From Agromyces flavus (GTDB lineage Bacteria; Actinomycetota; Actinomycetes; Actinomycetales; Microbacteriaceae): a stretch of 64,000 nucleotides of DNA. Location of the stretch: NCBI RefSeq assembly GCF_900104685.1, contig NZ_LT629755.1, forward strand, positions 3,472,001-3,536,000, given 5' to 3'. Below are positions 8,192 to 16,058 of the stretch, in pieces (within the stretch, counting starts at the first letter, position 1; the number at the start of each line of letters is the position of its first letter). A program made the position numbers and the translations under genes. The notes beneath the pieces are model-generated. The model ran no database searches. It was not told where the DNA came from and saw only the letters and a program-made list of their open reading frames with translations.

Positions 8192-8575
8192 TCAGTCCGG
8201 CGTCGAGGCGGAGGCATCCGCGACCCACGCGATCGCCTCCGCCTTCCGCGTCAGCGGAAACACCTTGAACTCGCCGGGGACGAGGCCACCGAAGGCGACC
8301 GCGAGACCCGTGATCACGTCGCGATCCGTCACGAGCGCCGCGCGCCCCCACACGTCGAGCGGCCGGCCGAGGAACGCGGCATCCGCCATGATCGCGCCGA
8401 GCGAGTAGCGGTCGAACCCGTCGTCGATGACGAGCACCAGGTCGACCTTCCCGGATGCCGCGACTGCGGCGTCGATCGCCGGATCCAGCACCTCGCGGTA
8501 GTCGTCGGCGGTCACTGTGCCGACGGCGCGGAAGCCGATCACCCCGGGCGGCAGGTCCTGCAGCAGTTCGATCAT
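8192..8575 (-). CDS. SpoIIAA-like (STAS-fold) protein
   Basis: A 127-residue protein. The start at 8575 (MIELLQDLPPGVIGFRAVG) is used because the frame upstream reads as arginine-rich non-coding sequence and a ribosome-binding site (aaggggga) lies just before the ATG. It matches the SpoIIAA-like family: an N-terminal GVIGFRAVGTVTADDYREVL segment, then VDLVLVIDDGF, and the pattern AALVTDRDVI. The family is cytoplasmic and its role is mostly unknown; proposed functions are lipid binding or partner-switching. It may lie in one transcript with the paaR group, but 83 bp and no overlap separate them. Confidence 0.7.
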   Translation of the reverse strand: MIELLQDLPPGVIGFRAVGTVTADDYREVLDPAIDAAVAASGKVDLVLVIDDGFDRYSLGAIMADAAFLGRPLDVWGRAALVTDRDVITGLAVAFGGLVPGEFKVFPLTRKAEAIAWVADASASTPD

Positions 8576-8658
8576 GTCGTCCCCCTTGTGAGCATTCTGC
8601 CCGTCATCCGGGCCGGGGCCCAGCCCATGGGCGTCCTGCGACGCGGTGATCGCGCGGC

Positions 8659-9279
8659 TCAGGAGCGGGCCGCGGCCGGGACCCGCAGCCCGTCGAGCGC
8701 GACGGCGATCACGTCGTCGGCCAGTCGCGCGGCATCCTCGCGGCCGCCCGGGCGGTACCACTCGACGATCGAGTTGATCATCCCGAACAGCAGGCGCTCG
8801 ACGACGCGCACGTCGATGTCGCTGCGGAGCGTGCCCTCGGCCTGCGCCGCCGACACGAGCTCGGTGACGCGCTTGTCGAAGGCGCGCCGACGCGCGAGGG
8901 CCCGGCGCTCGACGTCGGTGTTGCCCCGCACCCGGAGCAACAGCGTCACCGAGGGCAGCTCGGCGACAAGCACGTGCACGGCCCCGCGGAGCACGTGGTC
9001 GAGGCGGTCGGCCGCGGTCCCGGCTGAGGCGCCCGCCTCGTCGAAGACCCCCTCGAGGGAGCTCAGGGCCTGGTCGAGCGCGCGGTCGAGGATCTCGTCC
9101 TTCGAGGCGAAGTGGTGGTAGATCGCCGACTTCGACAGGCCGAGCCGCTCGGCGAGCACGCCCATCGAGGTGGCGTCGTAGCCGTACTCGTTGAACGCGG
9201 CGACCGCGACCGCGAGGATGCCCTGCTGGTCGTATCCCGGCCGCCCGCGTCGCGCCGTCCCGTTCCCGTTCTCCGACAT
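8659..9279 (-). CDS. paaR: TetR-family transcriptional regulator, probable PaaR
   Basis: A 206-residue TetR repressor. The N-terminal helix-turn-helix is visible as YGYDATSMGVLAERLGLSKS followed by AIYHHFASKDEI, typical of TetR regulators of acyl-CoA pathways. The C-terminal ligand domain is of TetR_C type. It is the last gene of the minus-strand set paaI-paaK-paaR. That position, and two matching palindromes in front of the paaJFHZ and paaABCDE/paaI promoters, support the role of phenylacetyl-CoA-responsive repressor. This is inference from position. No copy of the operator is seen in the 34 bp between paaK and this gene. Confidence 0.75.
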   Translation of the reverse strand: MSENGNGTARRGRPGYDQQGILAVAVAAFNEYGYDATSMGVLAERLGLSKSAIYHHFASKDEILDRALDQALSSLEGVFDEAGASAGTAADRLDHVLRGAVHVLVAELPSVTLLLRVRGNTDVERRALARRRAFDKRVTELVSAAQAEGTLRSDIDVRVVERLLFGMINSIVEWYRPGGREDAARLADDVIAVALDGLRVPAAARS

Positions 9280-9313
9280 TCCCCTCAGTCTCGCATCCGT
9301 GCCGCCCGTCGGC

Positions 9314-10660
9314 TCAGCGCGGCTCGCGCAGGTCGTAGACGCGCTTGTACTTGCCCTCGCTGCGGGGCAGCGCTCCCGGCTCCTCGAGCTGGACGCGCAC
9401 CGACGAGCCGATGAACTCCTTGATCTTGCCCGCGAGCACGACCGTCGCGGCCTGGCATGCGTCGACCGGCAGGTCGGGGTGCCGTTCGATCCGCACGGTC
9501 ATGTCGTCCATGTGGCCGGTGCGCGTGAGCTCGATGATGAAATGCGGCGTGAGGTGCTCGATCTCGAGCACGAGCTCCTCGATCTGCGTGGGGAAGAGGT
9601 TGACCCCGCGCAGGATGATCATGTCGTCGTTGCGGCCCGTGATCTTCTCCATGCGGCGCATGCCGGGGCGGGCCGTGCCGGGCAGCAGGCGCGTGAGGTC
9701 GCGCGTGCGGTACCGGATGACGGGGAACGCCTCCTTGGTCAGCGACGTGAAGACCAGTTCGCCCTGCTCGCCGTCGGGCAGCTGCTCGCCGGTGTCGCCG
9801 TCGATGATCTCGGGCAGGAAGTGGTCCTCCCAGAGGTGCGGGCCGTCCTTGGTCTCGACGCACTCGTTGCCGACGCCGGGCCCCATGACCTCGGACAGGC
9901 CGTAGATGTCGACCGCGTCGATGCCGAGCTTGTCCTCGATGCGTCGCCGCATCTCGTTGGTCCACGGCTCGGCGCCGAGGATCGCGACCTTGAGCGACGT
10001 CGAGCGCGGGTCGATGCCGGCCTCCTCCATCGCGTCGGCGATCGTGAGCAGGTAGCTCGGCGTGCACATGATCGCGTCGGGCTCGAAGTCGCGGATGAGC
10101 TGCACCTGGCGCGCGGTCTGGCCGCCCGACATCGGGATGACCGTCGCGCCGAGCTTCTCGATGCCGGCGTGCGCGCCGAGGCCGCCCGTGAAGAGGCCGT
10201 AGCCGTACGCGTTGTGCACCTTCATGCCCGGACGCACGCCGCTCGCGCGGAGCGATCGGGCGATGAGCGAGGCCCAGCGGTCGAGATCGTCGTGCGTGTA
10301 GCCGACGACGGTCGGCCGGCCGGTCGTGCCCGACGAGGCGTGGATGCGGGCGACGCGCTCCATCGGCACGGCGAACATGCCGAACGGGTAGGTCTCGCGC
10401 AGGTCGGCCTTGGTCGTGAACGGCAGCTTCGCGACATCCGCCAGGGTCTGGATGTCGTCGGGATGCACGCCGTGCTCGTCGAACTTGCGGCGGTACAGCG
10501 GCACGTTCTCGTACGCATGGCGCACGGTCCACTGCAGGCGTTCGAGCTGGAGCGCCTCGATCTCGGCGCGCGACATGCGCTCCTCGGGATCGAGCTCCTC
10601 GGGTGCGGCGGGCGTGACGCCCGAGACGGTCTCGGTGCTGGGAATGGTCGTCGTCGACAC
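9314..10660 (-). CDS. paaK: Phenylacetate-CoA ligase (PaaK)
   Basis: A 448-residue AMP-forming ligase. The GTG start at 10660 has a gggag ribosome-binding site. The phosphate-binding loop is HASSGTTGRPTVVGYT. The family segments YGLFTGGLGAHAGIEKLG and EPWTNEMRRRIEDKLG are present, as are the hinge IRYRTRDLTRLLPGT and the C-terminal lysine region ending PRSEGKYKRVYDLREPR. PaaK activates phenylacetate to phenylacetyl-CoA, the substrate of the PaaABCE epoxidase encoded divergently and probably the effector of PaaR. The length and the C-terminal PRSEGK motif are typical of PaaK, so the call is firm. Confidence 0.95.
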   Translation of the reverse strand: MSTTTIPSTETVSGVTPAAPEELDPEERMSRAEIEALQLERLQWTVRHAYENVPLYRRKFDEHGVHPDDIQTLADVAKLPFTTKADLRETYPFGMFAVPMERVARIHASSGTTGRPTVVGYTHDDLDRWASLIARSLRASGVRPGMKVHNAYGYGLFTGGLGAHAGIEKLGATVIPMSGGQTARQVQLIRDFEPDAIMCTPSYLLTIADAMEEAGIDPRSTSLKVAILGAEPWTNEMRRRIEDKLGIDAVDIYGLSEVMGPGVGNECVETKDGPHLWEDHFLPEIIDGDTGEQLPDGEQGELVFTSLTKEAFPVIRYRTRDLTRLLPGTARPGMRRMEKITGRNDDMIILRGVNLFPTQIEELVLEIEHLTPHFIIELTRTGHMDDMTVRIERHPDLPVDACQAATVVLAGKIKEFIGSSVRVQLEEPGALPRSEGKYKRVYDLREPR

Positions 10661-10677
10661 GGTGGCTCCCGGTGTGG

Positions 10678-11145
10678 TCAGAACGTGCGGTTGGTGGAGA
10701 TCGAGCGGCCGCGGAACTCGGCGACGGCGTCGCCCTGCTCGTCGACGACCGTCACGTCGTAGAGGCCCGTGCGGCCGCTGCGGGCGCGGCGCACGGCGGT
10801 CGCCGTGAGCGTCTGCCCGGCGACCGTGGACTTGAGGAAGGTGATGTCGGCACCCGCAGCCACGGTGACGCGGTGGTCCTCGTTGCAGGCGATCGCGAAG
10901 GCCGTGTCGGCCAGGGTGAACACGAATCCGCCGTGGGTGATGGCGAAGCCGTTCGTCATGTCCTCCCGCACGCGCATCGACACGACGGCGTGGCCGGGGT
11001 CGTCGCGTTCGACGACGATGCCCATCATCGCGGAGGCGAGGTCGCGCTGCATCATCGAGCGGTTCAGGCGGGCGGATGCCTCGGCATCCGTCGTCTCGCC
11101 GGCCGGCTCGGCCGCGTCGTGGCGTTCGGTCGCGACATCCGTCAT
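10678..11145 (-). CDS. paaI: Hotdog-fold acyl-CoA thioesterase (PaaI)
   Basis: A 155-residue hotdog protein. The signature HGGFVFTLADTAFAIACN contains the helix and the catalytic Asp of PaaI-type thioesterases. ADITFLKSTVAGQTLTATA forms the central strand. PaaI hydrolyses stalled ring-hydroxylated phenylacetyl-CoA products, freeing CoA. The ATG at 11145 is preceded by gaggag. It is the first gene of the minus-strand set and shares the 147-bp divergent control region, with its PaaR-like operator, with paaA. Confidence 0.9.
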   Translation of the reverse strand: MTDVATERHDAAEPAGETTDAEASARLNRSMMQRDLASAMMGIVVERDDPGHAVVSMRVREDMTNGFAITHGGFVFTLADTAFAIACNEDHRVTVAAGADITFLKSTVAGQTLTATAVRRARSGRTGLYDVTVVDEQGDAVAEFRGRSISTNRTF

Positions 11146-11188
11146 GCGCTGCTCCTCATCGAGTGCGGGGGATCGCCGCGGGTCCTCG

Positions 11189-11218
11189 TTGCCGCGACGC
11201 TTGACACGAGCCTATACT
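11189..11218 (+). promoter_or_regulatory. Putative paaA promoter
   Basis: TTGCCG (11189-11194) and TATACT (11213-11218) are spaced by 18 bp, a plausible sigma-70-type pair for the paaABCDE transcript. The -10 box overlaps the left edge of the operator at 11216-11237, which would give steric repression. It is predicted from sequence only. Confidence 0.4.
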
Positions 11219-11237
11219 AACTGAACGATCGGTTGGT
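11216..11237 (+). promoter_or_regulatory. Probable PaaR operator in the paaI/paaA divergent region
   Basis: A 22-bp palindrome with core CTGAACGATCGGTTGG. It shares the ACT-AC-GAACG-TCGGTT frame with the site at 459-480 and overlaps a TATACT -10 element. It lies 79 bp before paaI and 56 bp before paaA, so one bound repressor could control both directions. Confidence 0.75.
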
Positions 11238-11292
11238 AATGCGGATGTCGCGACATCCGTTCCGCCCGATCCCGAGAGCATTGGAGTCGACG

Positions 11293-12264
11293 ATGACCGC
11301 ACCCGCTGACCTGAGCGTGGTCGAGGATGCCGAGGCGCAGGCGCGCTTCGAGGACCTCATCGCGCAGGACTCGCGCATCGAGCCGCGCGACTGGATGCCC
11401 GACGCGTACCGTAAGACGCTGATCCGGCAGATCAGCCAGCACGCGCACTCCGAGATCATCGGCATGCAGCCCGAGTCGAACTGGATCTCGCGCGCGCCGA
11501 GCCTCAAGCGCAAGGCGATCCTCATGGCCAAGGTGCAGGACGAAGCCGGTCACGGCCTCTACCTGTACTCGGCCGCGCAGACGCTCGGCATCAGCCGTGA
11601 GGAGATGACGCAGCAGCTCATCGAGGGCAAGGCCAAGTACTCCTCCATCTTCAACTACACGACGCCGACCTGGGCCGACATGGGCGCGATCGGATGGCTC
11701 GTCGACGGCGCCGCGATCTGCAACCAGGTGCCCCTGTGCCGTGCCTCCTACGGTCCGTACGGTCGCGCGATGATCCGCATCTGCAAGGAGGAGTCGTTCC
11801 ACCAGCGCCAGGGCTTCGAGATCCTCCTCGAGCTCATGCAGGGCACCGAGGCGCAGCGGCGGATGGCGCAGGAGGCCGTCGACCGCTGGTACTGGCCCGC
11901 CCTCATGATGTTCGGCCCGCCCGACGACCAGTCGCCCAACTCGGCGCAGTCGATGGCGTGGAACATCAAGCGCTTCTCGAACGACGAGCTGCGCCAGCGC
12001 TTCGTCGGCATGCTCGTGCCGCAGGCCGAGGTCATGGGCGTCACCCTGCCCGACCCGAACCTGAAGTGGAACGAGGCCGAGCAGCGGTACGACATGAGCG
12101 AGATCGACTGGACGGAGTTCCACGAGGTGCTCGCCGGGCGCGGGCCGGCCAATGCCGAGCGGCTGCGCCGCCGCCGCGAGGCGCATGAAGAGGGCGCGTG
12201 GGTGCGCGAGGCGGCCGCCGAGTACGCCCGCAAGCAGGCACTGAAGCAGAAGGCGGTGGCGTGA
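11293..12264 (+). CDS. paaA: Phenylacetyl-CoA 1,2-epoxidase catalytic subunit PaaA
   Basis: A 323-residue ferritin-like diiron oxygenase subunit. The start at 11293 ([10 protein letters not shown]) has a ggag site, and upstream in-frame ATGs fall inside the operator region. Iron-ligand segments are visible: [20 protein letters not shown] (EXXH) and [20 protein letters not shown] (second EXXH). PaaA, with PaaB, PaaC and the reductase PaaE, epoxidises the ring of phenylacetyl-CoA. The first gene of a translationally coupled paaABCDE set, it overlaps paaB by one base (TGATG). Confidence 0.97.
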   Translation: MTAPADLSVVEDAEAQARFEDLIAQDSRIEPRDWMPDAYRKTLIRQISQHAHSEIIGMQPESNWISRAPSLKRKAILMAKVQDEAGHGLYLYSAAQTLGISREEMTQQLIEGKAKYSSIFNYTTPTWADMGAIGWLVDGAAICNQVPLCRASYGPYGRAMIRICKEESFHQRQGFEILLELMQGTEAQRRMAQEAVDRWYWPALMMFGPPDDQSPNSAQSMAWNIKRFSNDELRQRFVGMLVPQAEVMGVTLPDPNLKWNEAEQRYDMSEIDWTEFHEVLAGRGPANAERLRRRREAHEEGAWVREAAAEYARKQALKQKAVA

Positions 12265-12569
12265 TGTCGACTCCGGGTGAGATGGGCACCGAGGCCTGGC
12301 CCCTCTGGGAGGTCTTCGTTCGGGCCAACCGAGGCCTCAGCCACGTGCATGTCGGGTCGCTGCACGCGCCCGACGCCGATATGGCCGTGCGCAACGCGCG
12401 CGACCTCTACACGCGCCGCAACGAGGGCGTGTCGATCTGGGTCGTGCCCGCCGACGCCGTGACCACGAGCGACCCCGACGCGAAGGGCGCGTTCTTCGAG
12501 AGCCCCGCGGGCAAGAACTACCGGCACGCGGTGTACTACACGAAGTCCGAAGGGGTGAAGCACCTATGA
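12264..12569 (+). CDS. paaB: Phenylacetyl-CoA epoxidase subunit PaaB
   Basis: A 101-residue protein of typical PaaB length. WPLWEVFVRANRGLSHVHVG and the NARDLYTRRNEGVSIWVVPA segment are diagnostic. PaaB bridges PaaAC heterodimers in the epoxidase complex and has no catalytic site. The ATG at 12264 shares a base with the paaA stop. Its stop overlaps paaC (ATGA). Confidence 0.95.
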   Translation: MSTPGEMGTEAWPLWEVFVRANRGLSHVHVGSLHAPDADMAVRNARDLYTRRNEGVSIWVVPADAVTTSDPDAKGAFFESPAGKNYRHAVYYTKSEGVKHL

Positions 12570-13420
12570 GCGCCGAGGACCTCGACCACCACGGCGACGT
12601 CACCGTCGACCGTGTCGCGCTCGCCGAGGAGCTCGCCGGCTCCGAGGCGACGGCCGGCCACGTGGCATCCGACGACGTGGCCGAGTACGCGCTGCGCCTC
12701 GGCGACGACGCGCTCGTGCTCAGCCAGCGCCTCGGTGACTGGATCAGCCGGGCGCCCGAGCTCGAGGAGGATGTCGCGCTCGCGAACATCGCGCTCGACC
12801 TGCTCGGCCACGCGCGCTCCTTGCTGCACTATGCGGGAACGCGCGACGGCCGCTCCGAGGACGACCTCGCCTACTTCCGCGACGAGCCCGACTTCCGCAA
12901 CGCCTGGATCTTCGAGCAGCCGAACGGCGACTTCGCGCACACGATCGCGCGGCAGCTGTTCGTGGCGACGTACCTGCTCGAGCTCTACCGGGCGCTCGAG
13001 GGGTCGACGGATGCCACGCTCGCGGCGATCGCGTCGAAGTCCGCCAAGGAGGTCGACTACCACCGCGACCACGCGATCCAGTGGACGTTGCGGCTCGCCG
13101 GCGGCACCGACGAGTCCCGCCGCCGCATGGTCCGCGCGGTCGAGCAGACCTGGCCGTACGTCGACGAGCTGTTCCGCGACGACGAGCTCGCGTCCCGCCT
13201 CGCCGAGCAGGGCATCGCGCCCCTGCCGTCGTCGCTGCGCCCGGCGTTCGACGCGGTGATCGACGAGGTGTTCGCCGAGGCCGAACTGTCGCGCCCCGAG
13301 GGCCGGCTCGCGTTCGTGGTCGGCGGTCGTGGTCGTGAGGGCCAACACACCGAGCACCTCGGCCCGATGCTCGCCGAGATGCAGGTGCTGGCGCGCGCAC
13401 ACCCCGGAGCGTCGTGGTGA
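12566..13420 (+). CDS. paaC: Phenylacetyl-CoA epoxidase structural subunit PaaC
   Basis: A 284-residue ferritin-like protein, the non-catalytic partner that forms the PaaAC heterodimer. LSQRLGDWISRAPELEEDVA and ANIALDLLGHARSLLHYAG are family hallmarks. The conserved tail WPYVDELF...GREGQHTEHLGPMLAEMQ is present. The ATG overlaps the paaB stop, and its own stop overlaps the GTG of paaD. Confidence 0.95.
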   Translation: MSAEDLDHHGDVTVDRVALAEELAGSEATAGHVASDDVAEYALRLGDDALVLSQRLGDWISRAPELEEDVALANIALDLLGHARSLLHYAGTRDGRSEDDLAYFRDEPDFRNAWIFEQPNGDFAHTIARQLFVATYLLELYRALEGSTDATLAAIASKSAKEVDYHRDHAIQWTLRLAGGTDESRRRMVRAVEQTWPYVDELFRDDELASRLAEQGIAPLPSSLRPAFDAVIDEVFAEAELSRPEGRLAFVVGGRGREGQHTEHLGPMLAEMQVLARAHPGASW

Positions 13421-13953
13421 CCGGGGCGCCCGAGGCATCCGTCGCCCGGCCGGTGCCGAACGACCCGGCCGCACGCGCCGCGTGGGACGTCGCGGCGACC
13501 GTGACCGACCCCGAGGTGCCCGTGCTCACGATCGAGGACCTGGGCGTGCTGCGCTCGGTCGCCGTCGACGACGACGGATCGGTGCACGTCGAGCTCACGC
13601 CGACGTACAGCGGATGCCCCGCGATGGACGCCATGCGCGACGACGTCGTGCTGGCCCTCACCCACGCCGGATACGACCGCGTCGACGTGCGGATGGTGCT
13701 CGCGCCCGCCTGGACGACCGACTGGATGAGCGAGTCCGGCAAGGACAAGCTCCGGAAGTACGGGATCCAGGCGCCTTCAGGCCACGCACCCGTGCGCGAC
13801 GGCGGGCCCATCCGCCTGAAGATGGCGGTCAAGTGCCCGCGCTGCGACTCCCTGAACACCCGCGAACTCGCCCGCTTCGGCTCGACGTCGTGCAAGGCGC
13901 TCTACGAGTGCCTCGACTGCCTCGAGCCCTTCGACTACTTCAAGGTGCTCTGA
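13417..13953 (+). CDS. paaD: PaaD, Fe-S maturation factor of the phenylacetate epoxidase
   Basis: A 178-residue protein with an N-terminal DUF59/MIP18-like domain (VTDPEVPVLTIEDLGVL and TPTYSGCPAMDAMRDDV). A C-terminal zinc-ribbon-like part carries CPRCDSLNTRELARFGSTSC and ECLDCLEPFDYFKVL. PaaD is needed for iron-sulphur assembly of the complex, probably of PaaE. The GTG at 13417 is chosen for the 4-bp overlap with paaC; an adjacent GTG at 13414 is equally possible. The protein ends one base into paaE. Confidence 0.93.
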   Translation: MTGAPEASVARPVPNDPAARAAWDVAATVTDPEVPVLTIEDLGVLRSVAVDDDGSVHVELTPTYSGCPAMDAMRDDVVLALTHAGYDRVDVRMVLAPAWTTDWMSESGKDKLRKYGIQAPSGHAPVRDGGPIRLKMAVKCPRCDSLNTRELARFGSTSCKALYECLDCLEPFDYFKVL

Positions 13954-15167
13954 TGGCCGCGATCAACCTGGGCTCCACGGGAGCCCCCGCCCGCAGCGCC
14001 GCGGGCACGCTGACGACGGATGCCGCGATCGCCGACGCGTTCCTGCAGAGCGCGGTCGGCGGCGACACCGCCCCGAAGCGCCGCCGTGCCCGGTTCCACC
14101 GGCTCGAGGTCGCCGAGGTGCGCCCGCTGACGGATGACTCGGTCGAGGTCACCTTCGCCGTGCCCGACGAGCTCGCCGACGACTACACGTACCTGCCCGG
14201 CCAGTACGTCGCGCTCCGCCGCGAGTTCGACGGCCACGAGCTGCGTCGTTCGTACTCGATCTGCCGTCCGCCCGTGCGCGGCAGCGTGTCGGTCGCGATC
14301 AAGCGCGACCTCGGCGGGCGGTTCTCGACGTGGGCGAACTCCGAGCTCGCCGCGGGCGACCGCATCGACGTGATGAGCCCGCAGGGCACGTTCACCTCGG
14401 GACTCGACTCGCTCGACGGCAAGCACGTGGTCGGCATCGCCGCCGGCTCGGGCATCACGCCGCTCATGGCGCTTGCGCACACCGTGCTCGCGCGCTCCGA
14501 CGACGCGCGGTTCACGCTCGTGTACACGAACCGCTCCACGCGCGACGTCATGTTCCTCGAGGAGCTCGCGGAGCTCAAGGATCGGTACCCGTCGCGGCTC
14601 GCGCTGCACCATGTGCTCTCGCGCGAGCAGCGCACCGCGCCCCTGCTCTCGGGGCGGATCGACGCCGAGAAGCTCGAGCGCATGCTCGACGCCCTCATCC
14701 CGCCCTCGACGGTCGACGAGTGGTTCCTGTGCGGACCGTTCGAGCTCGTGCAGCTCGCGCGCGACACTCTCGAGGCGCGAGGCGTGCCATCCGGTCGCGT
14801 GCGATACGAGCTGTTCACGACCGACGCCGACCGGGCGACCGAACCGCGCCACGGCCGGCCCGTGGTCGTCGAGCGGGGCGAGGCGACGTTCGACATCGAG
14901 TTCACGCTCGACGGCAACTCCTCGAGCGTCGAGAGCCCGGTCAGCGCGAACGAGTCGATCCTCAACGCGGCGCTGCGCGTCCGCGGCGACGTGCCCTTCG
15001 CGTGCGCGGGCGGTGTGTGCGGCACCTGCCGCGCCCGCGTGATCGAGGGCAGCGTCAACATGACCGAGAACTTCGCGCTGGAGCCCGACGAGCTCGAGCG
15101 CGGCTACGTGCTCACGTGCCAGTCGCACCCCACGTCCGACCGCGTCGTGGTGGACTACGACGTATGA
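13953..15167 (+). CDS. paaE: Phenylacetyl-CoA epoxidase reductase PaaE
   Basis: A 404-residue electron-transfer subunit. It has an N-terminal FAD-binding ferredoxin-reductase domain (YLPGQYVAL; ELRRSYSICRPP) and an NAD(P)H domain (GIAAGSGITPLMALAHTVL). The C-terminal plant-type [2Fe-2S] ferredoxin domain has Cys pattern FACAGGVCGTCRARV and a distal YVLTCQSHP. It passes electrons from NADPH to PaaA. A residue stretch of about 45 before the flavin domain (TTDAAIADAFLQSAVGG) is a lineage-specific extension, a little longer than in enterobacteria. It is coupled to paaD by TGATG. Confidence 0.95.
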   Translation: MAAINLGSTGAPARSAAGTLTTDAAIADAFLQSAVGGDTAPKRRRARFHRLEVAEVRPLTDDSVEVTFAVPDELADDYTYLPGQYVALRREFDGHELRRSYSICRPPVRGSVSVAIKRDLGGRFSTWANSELAAGDRIDVMSPQGTFTSGLDSLDGKHVVGIAAGSGITPLMALAHTVLARSDDARFTLVYTNRSTRDVMFLEELAELKDRYPSRLALHHVLSREQRTAPLLSGRIDAEKLERMLDALIPPSTVDEWFLCGPFELVQLARDTLEARGVPSGRVRYELFTTDADRATEPRHGRPVVVERGEATFDIEFTLDGNSSSVESPVSANESILNAALRVRGDVPFACAGGVCGTCRARVIEGSVNMTENFALEPDELERGYVLTCQSHPTSDRVVVDYDV

Positions 15168-15192
15168 CCCGCATCGCGCGAAGGAGCGCCGC

Positions 15193-15966
15193 ATGATCGA
15201 GCTCGAGATCCAGGACGGCGTGGCCGAGGTGGTGCTGAACGCACCCGCCAAGCTCAACGCGCTCGACGAGTCGGCGATCGCCGAGCTCGGCGACGCGTAC
15301 GAGCGGGCGGAGTTCGCGGGCGTCCGCGCGCTCGTGCTGCGCGGCGAGGGGCGCGCGTTCTGCGCGGGCCGCGACATCGCCGGCGTCGACCCGCGCGACG
15401 ACGACGTCCAGGGCTACCTCGGCGGGCTGGTCGAACCGTTGCTGAAGCGGATGTCGCGGTTCCCCGCGCCGACGTTCGCCGTCGCGCACGGGGCCTGCCT
15501 CGGCGTCGGGCTCGGCCTGCTCATCGCGTCCGACATCGTCTACGTCGCCGACACGGCGAAGATCGGCTCGCCGTTCAAGAACCTGGGGGCCACGCTCGAC
15601 TCGGGCGGGCACGCACTGTTCTACGAGCGGCTCGGGGCCCACCGAACCATGGACCTCATCGTCACCGGGCGGCTCATGTCGGGCGCCGAAGCGGTGGCCG
15701 CCGGCCTCTTCTCGCAGGCGCTGCCCGCCGACGAGGTGCTCGAGGCGGCGCGCGCGGCCGCCCGCACCGCGGCATCCGGCCCGACGCAGGCGTTCATCGC
15801 CTCGAAACGGCTCATCGCCGACCTGCGGGACCATCGCCTGGGACTGTGGTCGTCGATGTCCGACGAGAACCGCGCGCAGGCCGCACTGTGCGACACAGAC
15901 GACTATCGCGAGGGGTTCGCGGCCTTCCAGGAGAAGCGGACGCCGGCGTTCACCGGTCGCGGCTGA
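15193..15966 (+). CDS. paaG: Enoyl-CoA hydratase/isomerase (ring-epoxide isomerase, PaaG)
   Basis: A 257-residue crotonase with GEGRAFCAGRDIAGVDP and HGACLGVGLGLLIASDIVY oxyanion-hole segments and a C-terminal helix ending QEKRTPAFTGR. PaaG converts the 1,2-epoxyphenylacetyl-CoA made by PaaABCE into the oxepin-CoA opened by PaaZ. It is assigned PaaG because it directly follows the epoxidase genes (25-bp gap, gaaggag ribosome-binding site). A broader hydratase role cannot be excluded. It is the last gene of the paa locus in this window. Confidence 0.8.
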   Translation: MIELEIQDGVAEVVLNAPAKLNALDESAIAELGDAYERAEFAGVRALVLRGEGRAFCAGRDIAGVDPRDDDVQGYLGGLVEPLLKRMSRFPAPTFAVAHGACLGVGLGLLIASDIVYVADTAKIGSPFKNLGATLDSGGHALFYERLGAHRTMDLIVTGRLMSGAEAVAAGLFSQALPADEVLEAARAAARTAASGPTQAFIASKRLIADLRDHRLGLWSSMSDENRAQAALCDTDDYREGFAAFQEKRTPAFTGRG

Positions 15967-16058
15967 CCGTCCCCAGTTCGGGTGGGAGGCAGGCGCCGCC
16001 CGGGGGACCGCGGGCTATCATCGCCGGGTAGGGGGAAGAGGCCCCGCATGAAGGAGCA

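Noticed and set aside
11201..11218. TTGACA (11201-11206) and TATACT as a promoter
   Set aside because: The gap between them is only 6 bp. TTGCCG at 11189 with 18-bp spacing fits better.
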